DNA of 25,400 nucleotides from Candidatus Gastranaerophilales bacterium (GCA_910587175.1 CAJULH010000028.1:1-25400); one strand, 5' to 3'; shown: positions 15,726-24,263, counted from the stretch's first letter. Notes: generated from the letters alone by a model not told the origin. Numbers and translations are program-made.

Positions 15726-16694
15726 ATGTCAGTGTGGGTTTTTATATTAAAGAGAATAATTCAAAGCTTGCCTATAATAATACTTGTTTCAATTATAAGC
15801 TTCTTTTTGATACGTTTATCTCCTGTTGACCCTTTGGCTGAATTGAAATTAAACCCTTCAATTTCAAAAGAAACTCTTGAGCATGAAAAGCAGAGACTCG
15901 GGCTTGATAAGCCTGTTTATATCCAATATGTCTATTGGGCAAAAAATTTTATAAAGGGCGATATGGGTACAACTGTCACCGGGGAGAGGGTTTCGGATAA
16001 AATCAAAGAAAGGGTGGCAAATACGGTTTTGCTTTCTTTGAGTGTTCTTTTTTGGACGTGGATGATAGGAATTCCCGTAGGTGTGTTTGCAGCGCTTAAT
16101 TACAGAAGTGCGTTTGACAGATTTTTGACTATATTTTCATCTGTCGGCATGGCGATTCCATCGTTTTTCTTTGCAATTTTGCTTTTGATATTTGCCCAAA
16201 AGACAGGCTGGTTTCCGATAGGGGGGCTCACAAGCAGCGGATTTTATTCAATGAATATCTTTGAAAAAATGTTTGATATTATGCACCATCTGTTTCTTCC
16301 AACCCTTGTACTTACAACAATATCGCTTGCAGGGCTTTCCCGTCAGATGAGGGCAAATTTGCTTGATGTTCTGGATTCTGATTATGTAAAATTTGCCAGA
16401 GCGAAAGGTTTATCTGAAAGCAAGGTGATAGTAAAGCATGCGCTAAGAAATGCTGTTAATCCGCTTGTAACCCTTTTAGGGTTTGAGTTTGCAGGGCTTT
16501 TGTCCGGTGCTGCACTTACAGAGTACGTTTTTCAATATCCCGGGCTTGGCAGGCTAATTTTAGAGGCTGTTTTAAAATCTGATATAAATCTTGTTATGGC
16601 AAGCCTTATGATAGGCTCATTTATGCTCATTTTGGGAAATATTCTTGCCGATATTTTATTGAAACTGACTGATCCGAGAGTGAGTGTGCGCTGA
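15726..16694 (+). CDS. Opp/Dpp-type ABC transporter permease, first subunit (DppB-like)
   Basis: This 322-residue inner-membrane protein has six predicted helices and the binding-protein-dependent transport signature. The EAA loop that contacts the ATPase reads DYVKFARAKGLSESKVIVKH. The N-terminal helix and the following SPVDPLAELK..., LGLDKPVYIQYVYW segments are typical of DppB/OppB. It would form half of the channel for import of peptides, nickel or similar solutes with the next gene, which overlaps it by one base. No ATPase or substrate-binding protein is encoded in this window. The ATG is preceded by a T-run with no Shine-Dalgarno. Confidence 0.9.
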   Translation: MSVWVFILKRIIQSLPIIILVSIISFFLIRLSPVDPLAELKLNPSISKETLEHEKQRLGLDKPVYIQYVYWAKNFIKGDMGTTVTGERVSDKIKERVANTVLLSLSVLFWTWMIGIPVGVFAALNYRSAFDRFLTIFSSVGMAIPSFFFAILLLIFAQKTGWFPIGGLTSSGFYSMNIFEKMFDIMHHLFLPTLVLTTISLAGLSRQMRANLLDVLDSDYVKFARAKGLSESKVIVKHALRNAVNPLVTLLGFEFAGLLSGAALTEYVFQYPGLGRLILEAVLKSDINLVMASLMIGSFMLILGNILADILLKLTDPRVSVR

Positions 16695-17800
16695 TGAAAA
16701 GACGGGTTTCAAAGCTGGGTTTTATTGATATTAAAAATCCTGAACTAAAACAATTTTTAAAAGATAAAATTAGCATTACTGCGCTTTGCGTGCTTGTTAT
16801 TTTGTATGCCGCCATTCTTTTTGCCGAATTTTTTGCAGTATACAACAAAGATTACTCAAACAGAAAATTATCTTACGCACCTCCTTCAAATGTTTATTTT
16901 ATTGATAAGGAAGGAAAATTTACAAAACCATATACATACAATTGGAAAAGAGAATTTAATAAAGATACTTTAAGCATCGAATACAAGCAGGACAGAAGTC
17001 AAAAATATTATCTGAAATTCTTTAAAAAAGGTTTTGAATATAAGTTTTTAGGTGTAATAAAATGCTCAAGACACTTTGTGTCGGTTGAAAATGGCGGTGA
17101 ACTCTATCTTTTAGGACTTGATATCAACGGAAGGGATAATTTTTCAAGGCTTTTATATGGCGGGCAAATTTCACTCACCATAGGTTTTTTGGCGCTTTTT
17201 ATATCTTTTCCCATTGGTCTTTTGTATGGGGGGATTTCAGGGTATTTAGGCGGTGTTGCAGACAATATCATGATGCGTTTTGCAGAAGCCATAATGTCAA
17301 TTCCAAGTTTTTATCTTTTGATAATACTTGCCGCAATTTTGCCATCTGGGATGACGAGCTCGCAAAGATTTGCGCTAATCACCGTAATTCTTGCTTTTAT
17401 TGGCTGGGCTGGCTTTGCAAGGGTGGTTCGCGGTATGGTGCTCTCAATTAAGACCCAGGATTACATCAAAGCCGCAGTTGTCTGCGGGTGCTCAAAAGCA
17501 CGAATTATCATTAAACACATTATTCCGCAAACTTCAAGCTATGTAATAATTGCAATGGCACTCTCTATTCCAAGCTATATTTTGGCAGAATCCGGTTTAA
17601 GCTTTTTGGGGCTTGGTATTCAGCAGCCCGATGCGAGCTGGGGGAATATGCTGAAGGAAGCACAGGAGTTTGCAAATATCATCTACAGACCATGGCTTTT
17701 AACTCCCGGATTTTTAATTTTTGTTGCTGTTTTGTCATATAACTTAATTGGCGATACAATTAGAGATGTGCTTGACCCAAAAAGTAAAATAAGCACATAG
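16694..17800 (+). CDS. Opp/Dpp-type ABC transporter permease, second subunit (DppC-like)
   Basis: This 368-residue protein is the partner permease. It has the same EAA loop type (DYIKAAVVCGCSKARIIIKH) and the C-terminal SGLSFLGLGIQQPDASWGNML region of DppC/OppC. It is about 70-80 residues longer than a typical DppC because of an insertion between the first helix and the core. The insertion runs from SYAPPSNVYFIDKEGKF to about GVIKCSRHF (residues 57-120). Such an extracytoplasmic segment occurs in some OppC/YejE-like members, so this subunit may belong to a subfamily that handles a different solute. The ATG overlaps the TGA of the first permease gene, indicating tight coupling. Confidence 0.9.
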   Translation: MKRRVSKLGFIDIKNPELKQFLKDKISITALCVLVILYAAILFAEFFAVYNKDYSNRKLSYAPPSNVYFIDKEGKFTKPYTYNWKREFNKDTLSIEYKQDRSQKYYLKFFKKGFEYKFLGVIKCSRHFVSVENGGELYLLGLDINGRDNFSRLLYGGQISLTIGFLALFISFPIGLLYGGISGYLGGVADNIMMRFAEAIMSIPSFYLLIILAAILPSGMTSSQRFALITVILAFIGWAGFARVVRGMVLSIKTQDYIKAAVVCGCSKARIIIKHIIPQTSSYVIIAMALSIPSYILAESGLSFLGLGIQQPDASWGNMLKEAQEFANIIYRPWLLTPGFLIFVAVLSYNLIGDTIRDVLDPKSKIST

Positions 17801-17862
17801 ACCGGACTTTCTGAATTTAAATTAAAAGAACGGCAGGAAAGCATATAAAGGGAGTTTTAAAA

Positions 17863-18582
17863 ATGTCTGCATCAGGCTATCTTCAGACTTTAGATTTTGA
17901 ATATGTTTTGCTTTTGAGGATAGGTGCATCTATTCTTTTTGCATTCCTCCTTGGGCTTGAGAGGGAAATTACAGGCAAATTTGCCGGGCTTAGAACGCAT
18001 ATTCTGGTAAGCGCAGGAGCTTGTGTTTTTACCCTGCTTTCAATATATGCTTTCAAAATGCATATTGTAGAAGGGTTTTCAGGAGTAAATGACCCTGCGC
18101 GTATTGCAGCACAAATTATTACAGGTATTGGTTTTATTGGTGCCGGTACTGTTATGCGTCATGGGAATAATATTTACGGAATAACTACGGCTGCTACTCT
18201 TTGGATGTGCGCTGCAATCGGTATGGCTTGCGGTACCGGTATGTTTTCAATTGCAGCCACTGCTTCAATATTTTCTTTGATTGTTTTAATTTTAGTCAGA
18301 CGTTTTGAGAGAAATTTTCTTTCAAGTAAATCTTATGAGGCTAAAGTTTTAGAAATTAAGCTTGTTTCGCCAATCCTTTTTATAGGCGAGATGAGTGAAC
18401 TTGTGGACAAAAATTTTGATAAAATTCAAAAAATTGAGCGCAAAATTACAAATGATGAAAACGGCAGCAAAATTGTATTGAAAATGAGGATTTTATCCAA
18501 TTGTCCGCTTTCTGATGTGAATGATGTTTTTAAAGACAAAAATTATATTGAAAAAATTGAAATTCAGGAAATTTATGAATAA
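17863..18582 (+). CDS. MgtC/SapB family membrane protein
   Basis: This 239-residue protein has the MgtC/SapB membrane domain (about residues 15-150) with the family motifs LLGLEREITGKFAGLRTHILV, RIAAQIITGIGFIGAGTVMR and GITTAATLW. A soluble C-terminal domain of about 80 residues follows that resembles the ACT-like tail of longer members. MgtC proteins are linked to growth at low magnesium and to control of membrane ATPases; SapB homologues of environmental bacteria have less clear roles. GGGAG precedes the ATG at good spacing. The gene stands about 60 bases after the permeases and 105 bases before infB, and may end the upstream transcript. Confidence 0.9.
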   Translation: MSASGYLQTLDFEYVLLLRIGASILFAFLLGLEREITGKFAGLRTHILVSAGACVFTLLSIYAFKMHIVEGFSGVNDPARIAAQIITGIGFIGAGTVMRHGNNIYGITTAATLWMCAAIGMACGTGMFSIAATASIFSLIVLILVRRFERNFLSSKSYEAKVLEIKLVSPILFIGEMSELVDKNFDKIQKIERKITNDENGSKIVLKMRILSNCPLSDVNDVFKDKNYIEKIEIQEIYE

Positions 18583-18641
18583 TTTTTCATAATATCGGGT
18601 GTCCTTGCCTCTTATTTATCATAAATGCTGTACTTAAAATT

Positions 18642-18671
18642 TTGCTTGTGGTATTGTTTAATTGTTAAAAT
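18642..18671 (+). promoter_or_regulatory. Candidate infB promoter
   Basis: TTGCTT (18642-18647) and TAAAAT (18666-18671) are 18 bases apart, with an overlapping TATAAA at 18671. The start point would fall about 10 bases upstream of the infB ATG, just before its GGAG ribosome binding site. The -35 match is weak. Confidence 0.35.
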
Positions 18672-18687
18672 ATAAAATTGGAGCAAA

Positions 18688-21225
18688 ATGAGAGTCCACG
18701 AACTTGCAAAAGAATTAGGCGTCAGCGCCAAAGAATTAATGGAAACAGCAAAAGATAAGCTTGATATTGTCTTTAAGTCACATAGTGCTACGGTTTCACA
18801 AGGCAATATTGATAAAATTAAGGCTCATTATGTTGCTCCTGCTGAGAAAAAAGCCAAGCCAAAAGCTTTTATTGTAAAAAAAGCAAAGGTAGAAAAGCCT
18901 GCAGAATCTGAAACAAAGCCTGAAGAAAACGAATTGCCTGCAGAAAATAAGACTTTGGTTACAAAGGTTACAAAGACAAGTATTGAAAAACCCAAACCAC
19001 CTGTTGTGGAAACCATAAAAGAAAGACCCAAACTTGAAATTGTGCGCCCCGCTCCAAAGCCTCAAGAAAAGCCTGAGGAACATAGGGTTGAACGTCCGGT
19101 TGGGCGTCAGGTGGAAAATAAGATTCCGGATATTGCTTCTTTAACTCGTAAAAATTTTGGAAAATCTTCCCAAAAGGAAGATACCAAGAGCCAAAAAAGT
19201 GATGATAAAAAGGATGCAAAACCGGGGCAAAAAGGAAAGCCTGCTGCGGATATGCCTAAGGCACCGATAAAAAGGCATATAATTTCTCCTGATATGTATG
19301 CAAATCAGGATTACCGCAATAAAAAGAAGAAAAAAGATAAAAATTATAAAAATAAAGAAGAAGAACAGGAAAGAATCAGTCTTGAAAAGGCTGTGCAGTC
19401 AAAACATAAAAAACATGTTCAGGAAGAAGCGCCTGTAGAGGAAGTAACCCAGGTTGTGATTAATCGTCCTATGACCGTTGGTGAGCTTTCAGATAAAATT
19501 AAAAAATCTCCTGCTGAAATTATTAAATTTCTTATGATGGAAAAGATAATGGTGACTGTAAATTCACCAATTGATGTTGAGACAGCCCAAAAGGTTGCAA
19601 TTAATTTTGATATTGAGCCTTTGGATGAAGACATAGAAGCATTTATCGAAGAAGAAACCGAAAAAGAAGAGAAAAACAAGATATTTTTAGAGGCTGATGA
19701 AAAATCTTTAATAAAAAGAGCACCGGTTGTTACTATAATGGGTCATGTTGACCATGGTAAGACAACCCTTTTGGATAGCATCAGAGCTTCTAAACATAAA
19801 ATTGTTTCAACCGAGGTTGGCGGCATTACCCAAAGCATTGGTGCATATACCGTTTGGCAGGATGATAAAAAGATTGTATTTATAGACACACCCGGTCATG
19901 AAGCGTTTACGCAAATGCGCGCCAGGGGTGCAAAATCGACAGATATTGCAATTTTGGTTGTTGCTGCGGATGATGGTGTTATGCCCCAGACAATTGAAGC
20001 CATAAATCATGCAAAATCAGCCAATGTACCTATTATTGTTGCCGTAAATAAAATGGATAAGCCTGAGGCAAATCCGGATAAAGTTTTACAGCAGATGACA
20101 GAATATGGTCTTGTTCCCGAAGATTGGGGCGGTGATACTATTTGTGTCAAGGTTTCTGCAATTCAAGGCAAGGGCATAGATGAACTTCTTGAATACATAC
20201 TTCTTGTTGCAGATATGCAGGAATTGAAAGCTGTAAAAGATTGTCCCGGTCGCGGTGTTATAATTGAGGCAAATCTTGATAAGGGCAAGGGTCCTGTTGC
20301 TACAATGCTTGTTCAAAATGGTGTCTTAAAAGTTGGTGATTCTATTGTTGTAGGAACAGTTGGTGGTAAGGTAAGGGCTCTTTTGGATGATTCCGGACAA
20401 AGGGTAAAAGAAGCCGGTCCTTCAACGCCTGTTGAAATTTTAGGATTGAATGAGGTGCCGCAGGCGGGCGATTTCTTTGAAGTGGTTGCAAATGAAAAAG
20501 TTATGAAGCAGATTGTTTCAGAGAGAAAGCAAAAAGAAAGAATCAACAGACTTGAAGCTATGGCTGTTTCTCATGTGAAAAAAGAAACGCTTGCCAATGA
20601 TGAAATTAAAAATTTAAACCTTATTATCAAGGCAAATACAAATGGTTCTGCAGAGGCTGTTTCACAGGCTATCCAAAACGTTAAATCGAGCCAGATTATT
20701 CCAAAGATTATGCACGTTGGTGTCGGGGATATTTCAGAGGCAGATGTTATGTTAGCATCAGCAAGTGACGCAATTATTCTTGGTTTTAGCGTAAAGGAAG
20801 ATGCCAATGCCCTTGCTGCTGCAGATAGGGAATTTGTTCAAATCAAAAAATACGATATAATTTATCAGGTTTTGGAAGATGTTGAAAAGACAATGCTTTC
20901 TCTTCTTGAGCCTGAAATCCAGGAAGTTGAGCTTGGTACGGCTGAAGTTCGCCAGATATTTACATTTGGAAAGACTGGTAAAATCGCCGGATGCTATGTT
21001 CTTGAGGGCAAAATTGTCCGCTCTAAGACTGCTGTTGTTAAAAGAAACGGCGAGGAAATATATAAGGGCGAAATAAATCAATTGAAGCGTTTTAAGGATG
21101 ATGTCAAAGAAGTTGCCCAGGGTTTTGAATGCGGTATTTCGTTTGCCAAATTTAATGACCTGCAGGAAGGTGATATTATCGAAGTTTCAACAACAAAAGA
21201 GGTTGAAAGAAGTTCACTCGTATAA
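18688..21225 (+). CDS. infB: Translation initiation factor IF-2
   Basis: IF-2 is the GTPase that brings formyl-Met-tRNA to the small ribosomal subunit. At 845 residues it has an N-terminal IF2_N helix bundle (residues 1-50, MRVHELAKELGVSAKELME) and a long Lys/Glu/Pro-rich linker (about 50-250) that looks disordered. A second IF2_N starts at Met262. The GTPase domain has G1 GHVDHGKT (352-359), G3 DTPGH (400-404) and G4 NKMD (454-457). The C-terminal beta-barrel and tRNA-binding domains are complete. GGAG precedes the ATG. rbfA and truB follow, as in many bacteria, although the usual upstream nusA is absent and an MgtC gene stands there instead. Confidence 0.98.
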   Translation: MRVHELAKELGVSAKELMETAKDKLDIVFKSHSATVSQGNIDKIKAHYVAPAEKKAKPKAFIVKKAKVEKPAESETKPEENELPAENKTLVTKVTKTSIEKPKPPVVETIKERPKLEIVRPAPKPQEKPEEHRVERPVGRQVENKIPDIASLTRKNFGKSSQKEDTKSQKSDDKKDAKPGQKGKPAADMPKAPIKRHIISPDMYANQDYRNKKKKKDKNYKNKEEEQERISLEKAVQSKHKKHVQEEAPVEEVTQVVINRPMTVGELSDKIKKSPAEIIKFLMMEKIMVTVNSPIDVETAQKVAINFDIEPLDEDIEAFIEEETEKEEKNKIFLEADEKSLIKRAPVVTIMGHVDHGKTTLLDSIRASKHKIVSTEVGGITQSIGAYTVWQDDKKIVFIDTPGHEAFTQMRARGAKSTDIAILVVAADDGVMPQTIEAINHAKSANVPIIVAVNKMDKPEANPDKVLQQMTEYGLVPEDWGGDTICVKVSAIQGKGIDELLEYILLVADMQELKAVKDCPGRGVIIEANLDKGKGPVATMLVQNGVLKVGDSIVVGTVGGKVRALLDDSGQRVKEAGPSTPVEILGLNEVPQAGDFFEVVANEKVMKQIVSERKQKERINRLEAMAVSHVKKETLANDEIKNLNLIIKANTNGSAEAVSQAIQNVKSSQIIPKIMHVGVGDISEADVMLASASDAIILGFSVKEDANALAAADREFVQIKKYDIIYQVLEDVEKTMLSLLEPEIQEVELGTAEVRQIFTFGKTGKIAGCYVLEGKIVRSKTAVVKRNGEEIYKGEINQLKRFKDDVKEVAQGFECGISFAKFNDLQEGDIIEVSTTKEVERSSLV

Positions 21226-21355
21226 TTTAGCAGTTAAGCGTTTCCTGTTTGGGAATGTGTATGCATATAATATGTGACTATATTGTTAAAAACATTACAG
21301 TCAGTGTAAAATCCGAAAGATAGTAACAAATTATTATATTTTACAGGAAAAGAAA

Positions 21356-21706
21356 ATGACACTTAGAAATGAGCGGGTTAGAAAAGCCCTGATGAGAGAA
21401 ATATCCGATATTTTGCTTCGTGAAGTGAAAGACCCTCATATTGTGGGCATTGTGTCAATTACCGATGTTGAGGTTTCACACGATAATTCTTATGCGAAAG
21501 TTTTCTACAGTGTTATGGCTGATGATGATAAAAAACAGCAAACCGTAGAGGCGCTGAAGAAAGTTACTCCGAAAATCCGTCACGAGGTTGGAAAGCGCAT
21601 TCGTTTGCGCCATACGCCCGAATTAAACTTTATATTGGATGAATCTTTAGAGCGCGGTCTTAGAATTACAAAATTAATCGACCAAATTTCAAAAGGTGAG
21701 CTGTAA
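21356..21706 (+). CDS. rbfA: Ribosome-binding factor A
   Basis: RbfA is a small KH-fold protein that binds the 30S subunit during 16S rRNA maturation. The 116-residue sequence has the family's opening RNERVRKALMREISDILLREVKDPHIVGIVSITDVEVSHD. It also has the conserved C-terminal run beginning LRHTPELNFILDESLERG. AGGAAAA lies upstream of the ATG. It is 130 bases behind infB and overlaps or abuts truB, matching the common infB-rbfA-truB order. Confidence 0.96.
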   Translation: MTLRNERVRKALMREISDILLREVKDPHIVGIVSITDVEVSHDNSYAKVFYSVMADDDKKQQTVEALKKVTPKIRHEVGKRIRLRHTPELNFILDESLERGLRITKLIDQISKGEL

Positions 21707-21707
21707 T

Positions 21708-23069
21708 TTGTCTGCCGGGGAAATCTTTCAAGGTGCCGAAGAATCATCTAAATCGGACATGGATAGTGTAAAATGTTCTAAATCCAATGCCGGTTTTGCT
21801 CCGGATGCTTCTTTAATACAAAAACCGGCTGAAAACTCTTTAAATTCCACACCCTTTTGTTTTTTGAATATCTACAAGCCAAAGGGTATAACATCTTTTG
21901 ATGTCATCTACAAGCTTCGCAAACGTTTTGGCATTAAAAAAATAGGGCACTCGGGTACTTTAGACCCCCTTGCAGACGGTGTTATGCAGGTTGCCATTGG
22001 TAATGCTACAAGGCTTTTAGATTATCTTGGTTCTGATAAAACGTATTGTGCCAGAGTAAAATTTGGCTGGTTTTCAACCACTGGTGATGCAGAAGGAGAG
22101 ATTTATCCTGCCGATGTTCCAAAATTTACCAAAAAGGAGCTTTTTGAAACACTAAATTCCATGACGGGTGAAATAGAGCAAGTTCCTCCTCTCTACAGTG
22201 CCATTAAAGTTGGCGGGAAAAAGCTTTGCGACCTTGCAAGGAAAAATGCTGCAAAAAATATTGAAATTCCAAAAAGAATTGTGAAAATTTATGAAGTAAA
22301 ACTGCTTTCATGCCAGCCAAAAACTGCCGATAAAAATTCTTCAAAGCTTCAAACTTTAGAAAACTTTACAATTTCTGATACTTTCCCCTTGGCAGGTGAC
22401 GGTCTTTTGAAAAATGACCACCCCGTAAAAAATAGTTGTCCCCTGAAAGATGGCTCTCTTTTAAAAGACACTTGCCTTTTGGAGAATATTGCCTTTCCTG
22501 AAAACGAAAAACAAATATCAGAAATTGAAATCGAAATATCCTGTTCAAAAGGTACATATATTCGTACATTTGCGCAGGATTTGGCTAAAAAACTCGGCAC
22601 CGGTGCATATCTTACCGCCCTCACCAGGACTAAAGCCGGAAATTTTGAAATTAAAAATTCCGTAAAAATTGAAGATGCCAGCCTCGAATACGATGGTATT
22701 TTGCCCCATTTAGCCCTTGAAAACGAGACGTATTGCCTAAATGAAGAAGAGTACAAACTTGTCTTAAACGGTGCCAGCTTCATGCCGGTTCCGGAAAAAC
22801 TTCCTTCTGTATATAAAAACTCACCCGATTTAACCTTTGGGAAGGGCTGTCAAAATGTCCAAAATCCAAGCTGCTACAACGTTTCCGCGCAAGAACCATG
22901 CCGGTATTCCCAAAACAAAGAAGCTTCTGAAAATTCCGGATTCAAAAGCGGTGCAAACGCACTTTCCCCAAAGGAGAATCCTCCCTTAAGCCTTCTTTAT
23001 AAAAATAATCTTGTCTCAATTGCGGTTTTGTCAGATAATAGAATTGTCTGCAAAAAGGTGTTTAAATAA
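21708..23069 (+). CDS. truB: tRNA pseudouridine-55 synthase, enlarged
   Basis: TruB makes pseudouridine 55 in the T-loop of tRNAs. The core is clear: YKPKGITSFDVI, then the catalytic Asp86 in GHSGTLDPLADGVMQVAIGNATRLLDYL, then VPPLYSAIKVGGKKLCDLAR and SCSKGTYIRTFAQDL. At about 453 residues it is half as long again as the usual ~300. There is a ~50-residue N-terminal extension, an insert of ~70 residues before SKGTYIR made of loosely repeating LLKD/PLKDG-type strings, and a ~60-residue Ser/Asn/Cys-rich insert near the C-terminus. I chose TTG 21708 because AGGTGA lies eight bases upstream. GTG 21696 inside rbfA is the alternative. The extra segments look disordered. Confidence 0.92.
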   Translation: MSAGEIFQGAEESSKSDMDSVKCSKSNAGFAPDASLIQKPAENSLNSTPFCFLNIYKPKGITSFDVIYKLRKRFGIKKIGHSGTLDPLADGVMQVAIGNATRLLDYLGSDKTYCARVKFGWFSTTGDAEGEIYPADVPKFTKKELFETLNSMTGEIEQVPPLYSAIKVGGKKLCDLARKNAAKNIEIPKRIVKIYEVKLLSCQPKTADKNSSKLQTLENFTISDTFPLAGDGLLKNDHPVKNSCPLKDGSLLKDTCLLENIAFPENEKQISEIEIEISCSKGTYIRTFAQDLAKKLGTGAYLTALTRTKAGNFEIKNSVKIEDASLEYDGILPHLALENETYCLNEEEYKLVLNGASFMPVPEKLPSVYKNSPDLTFGKGCQNVQNPSCYNVSAQEPCRYSQNKEASENSGFKSGANALSPKENPPLSLLYKNNLVSIAVLSDNRIVCKKVFK

Positions 23070-23092
23070 CCCGACTGAGACATATCTGAGAC

Positions 23093-23276
23093 CCGGTGAA
23101 GATTTGACCGGTGCAGTCCGAAATGTTTTAACAGACTGTATACTTCAGAAAAATCCAATCTTTGGTTGCCTTGCGAGCTTTTTGTAATCGGCAAACTAAA
23201 ATAAAAGCAGCTTGGAAAAAATTATAAAAATCTAAAATGACTTTTATAGCAATGAAAATGCCGGTCTGAAAAGACC
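23093..23276 (+). other. Structured truB-GerMN intergenic region
   Basis: The 245 bases between truB and the GerMN gene hold two small perfect hairpins and no supported ORF. CCGGT (23093-23097) pairs with ACCGG (23107-23111), and GGTCT-GAAA-AGACC (23263-23276) has a GNRA tetraloop. Neither is followed by a T-run, so they are not ordinary terminators for truB. They may be leader structure of the next gene. Weak evidence only. Confidence 0.3.
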
Positions 23277-23314
23277 AAAAAAGCAGACCACACTTTAATA
23301 CCGGAGTTTAAATA

Positions 23315-23899
23315 ATGGGAATTTTTATAAGAACACTTGTTGTCACACTTCTTTTTTGTATTGGCTATTATGCCTGGATGTACTTTGCAAAAGAAGGTTA
23401 CAGCCCTGAATTAAATATTTCAAAAGAGGCTAAAAACTTTGTTGTGCAGGAGCAAACTCCAAAAGAAAAAGAAAAGCCTGCCCAAAAGCCTGAAAACCAG
23501 CTTCAGGATGTAAAAATTGCCTTTCTTACAAATGAAGGTACTATAAAATTTGTAACAAGAAAAGCAAAGCATAAAACCCTCTACACTGCCCTTGGGCTTT
23601 TAATGAGAGGACCATCAGATGATGAAAAAGACCTCGGTGTCTTCACAGAAATTCCTTCAAATGCAAAATTAATTTCTGTTAAAAGAAATGAGGCTGAAAA
23701 TTCAATAATAATAAACCTCACAAAGGAATTTGGCGAAGGTGGCGGCACACAGTCCATTCAAAACCGTATAGAGCAAATTGTGCGCACCGCAAATCTTTAT
23801 GCAGAATCCATGCCTATATATCTTTACCTGGATGGCAAAAAAGCCCAATACCTTGGCGGCGAAGGGGTTTATATTGAACAGCCTATAAACCGCAGGTAA
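23315..23899 (+). CDS. GerMN-domain envelope protein
   Basis: This 194-residue protein has an N-terminal signal anchor (about residues 3-22, hydrophobic), a short Lys/Glu/Pro-rich linker, and a GerMN domain from about residue 65 to the end. The domain is recognisable from VKIAFLTNEGTIKFVTRK, TLYTALGLLMRGPSDDEKDLGVFTEIP, and IIINLTKEFGEGGG followed by VRTANLYAESMPIYLYLDGK. GerMN domains were named from Bacillus spore germination but also occur in non-sporulating bacteria, where they sit outside the cytoplasmic membrane. No sporulation gene is nearby. GGAG precedes the ATG. Its exact role is unknown. Confidence 0.88.
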   Translation: MGIFIRTLVVTLLFCIGYYAWMYFAKEGYSPELNISKEAKNFVVQEQTPKEKEKPAQKPENQLQDVKIAFLTNEGTIKFVTRKAKHKTLYTALGLLMRGPSDDEKDLGVFTEIPSNAKLISVKRNEAENSIIINLTKEFGEGGGTQSIQNRIEQIVRTANLYAESMPIYLYLDGKKAQYLGGEGVYIEQPINRR

Positions 23900-23908
23900 T
23901 CCGGAAAT

Positions 23909-23928
23909 CTTAAAAATGCTGCCTTTGC
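23909..23928 (+). terminator. Weak terminator-like hairpin after the GerMN gene
   Basis: AAATGC and GCATTT form a six-pair stem around a seven-base loop shortly after the GerMN stop codon, followed by a broken T-run. The stem is AT-rich and the run is poor, so termination here is only possible. Confidence 0.3.
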
Positions 23929-24065
23929 ATTTAAATTTGTAAGGGAACAGCACTTCTGGCAGACAAAAACCTTTGCGCCCAAATTCACAGTGTTTGCAGG
24001 GCTTATTTAAAAACACTATTTATAATCATTGTGCTTATTTGTCACTTTTTAATCTTTTCTGCCGG

Positions 24066-24086
24066 CTTTATAATAAGCTTTATAAT
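24066..24086 (+). promoter_or_regulatory. Duplicated -10 box before the small ORF leader
   Basis: CTTTATAAT occurs twice 12 bases apart (24066-24074 and 24078-24086), giving two perfect TATAAT boxes. Neither has a good -35. The second would start transcription near 24093, at the beginning of the structured leader of the 32-codon ORF. It may be a promoter or a protein-binding repeat. Confidence 0.4.
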
Positions 24087-24094
24087 ATTACGAT

Positions 24095-24157
24095 ACAAAA
24101 GGGTAACACCGTGCCTCTCCTGCACACGTTTTGTTAAGAAATCGGTAGGAAAGGAGG
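24095..24157 (+). promoter_or_regulatory. Structured leader with a loop complementary to the Shine-Dalgarno
   Basis: ACAAAA (24095-24100) pairs with TTTTGT (24129-24134), enclosing a hairpin with stem GTGC/GCAC (24111-24125) and loop CTCTCCT. CTCCT of that loop (24117-24121) is exactly complementary to AGGAG (24152-24156) in the ribosome binding site of the following small ORF. CCTCTCCT can also pair with AGGAAAGG (24147-24154) with one mismatch. The leader could therefore hide or expose the ribosome binding site. Pairings are read from sequence; function is inferred. Confidence 0.45.
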
Positions 24158-24164
24158 CGATACT

Positions 24165-24263
24165 ATGCATTTGGGAATAATGTCTTTGACACTTTTTCTT
24201 ATAGAAAAGTTCAAAAATAAAAGCCCAACACTAGAGATGTTGAGCATTTTCCTTAAATCATAG
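24165..24263 (+). CDS. 32-residue small protein, possible type I toxin-like peptide
   Basis: The ORF encodes a 32-residue peptide that starts MHLGIMSLTLFLIEKFKNK and ends FLKS. It has one of the best ribosome binding sites in the window (AAGGAGG, seven bases from the ATG). The short hydrophobic run followed by Lys/Glu resembles the layout of small membrane toxins of type I toxin-antitoxin loci. The hydrophobic run is only about 12 residues, too short to cross a membrane easily, so it could be a worn or truncated copy. A minus-strand RNA with its own promoter would overlap the last half of the ORF. The minus-strand terminator stem (24223-24245) lies inside the coding region. Whether it is translated is unproven, and I do not recognise a precise family. 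Confidence 0.45.
   Translation: MHLGIMSLTLFLIEKFKNKSPTLEMLSIFLKS
24211..24245 (-). terminator. Intrinsic terminator of the minus-strand RNA
   Basis: On the minus strand GCTCAACA and TGTTGGGC form an eight-pair stem (one G-U pair) around loop TCTCTAG, followed by TTTTATTTTT. On the + strand the same stem is followed only by ATTTTCC, so it may also weakly terminate opposing transcripts. Confidence 0.65.

Noticed and set aside
22349..22783. 144-codon minus-strand ORF inside truB
   Set aside because: It is antisense to the TruB core motifs and has no ribosome binding site or domain.
23702..24016. Minus-strand Cys-rich ORF (CKHC...C pattern)
   Set aside because: GTG start without ribosome binding site, and most of it lies antisense to the well-supported GerMN gene.
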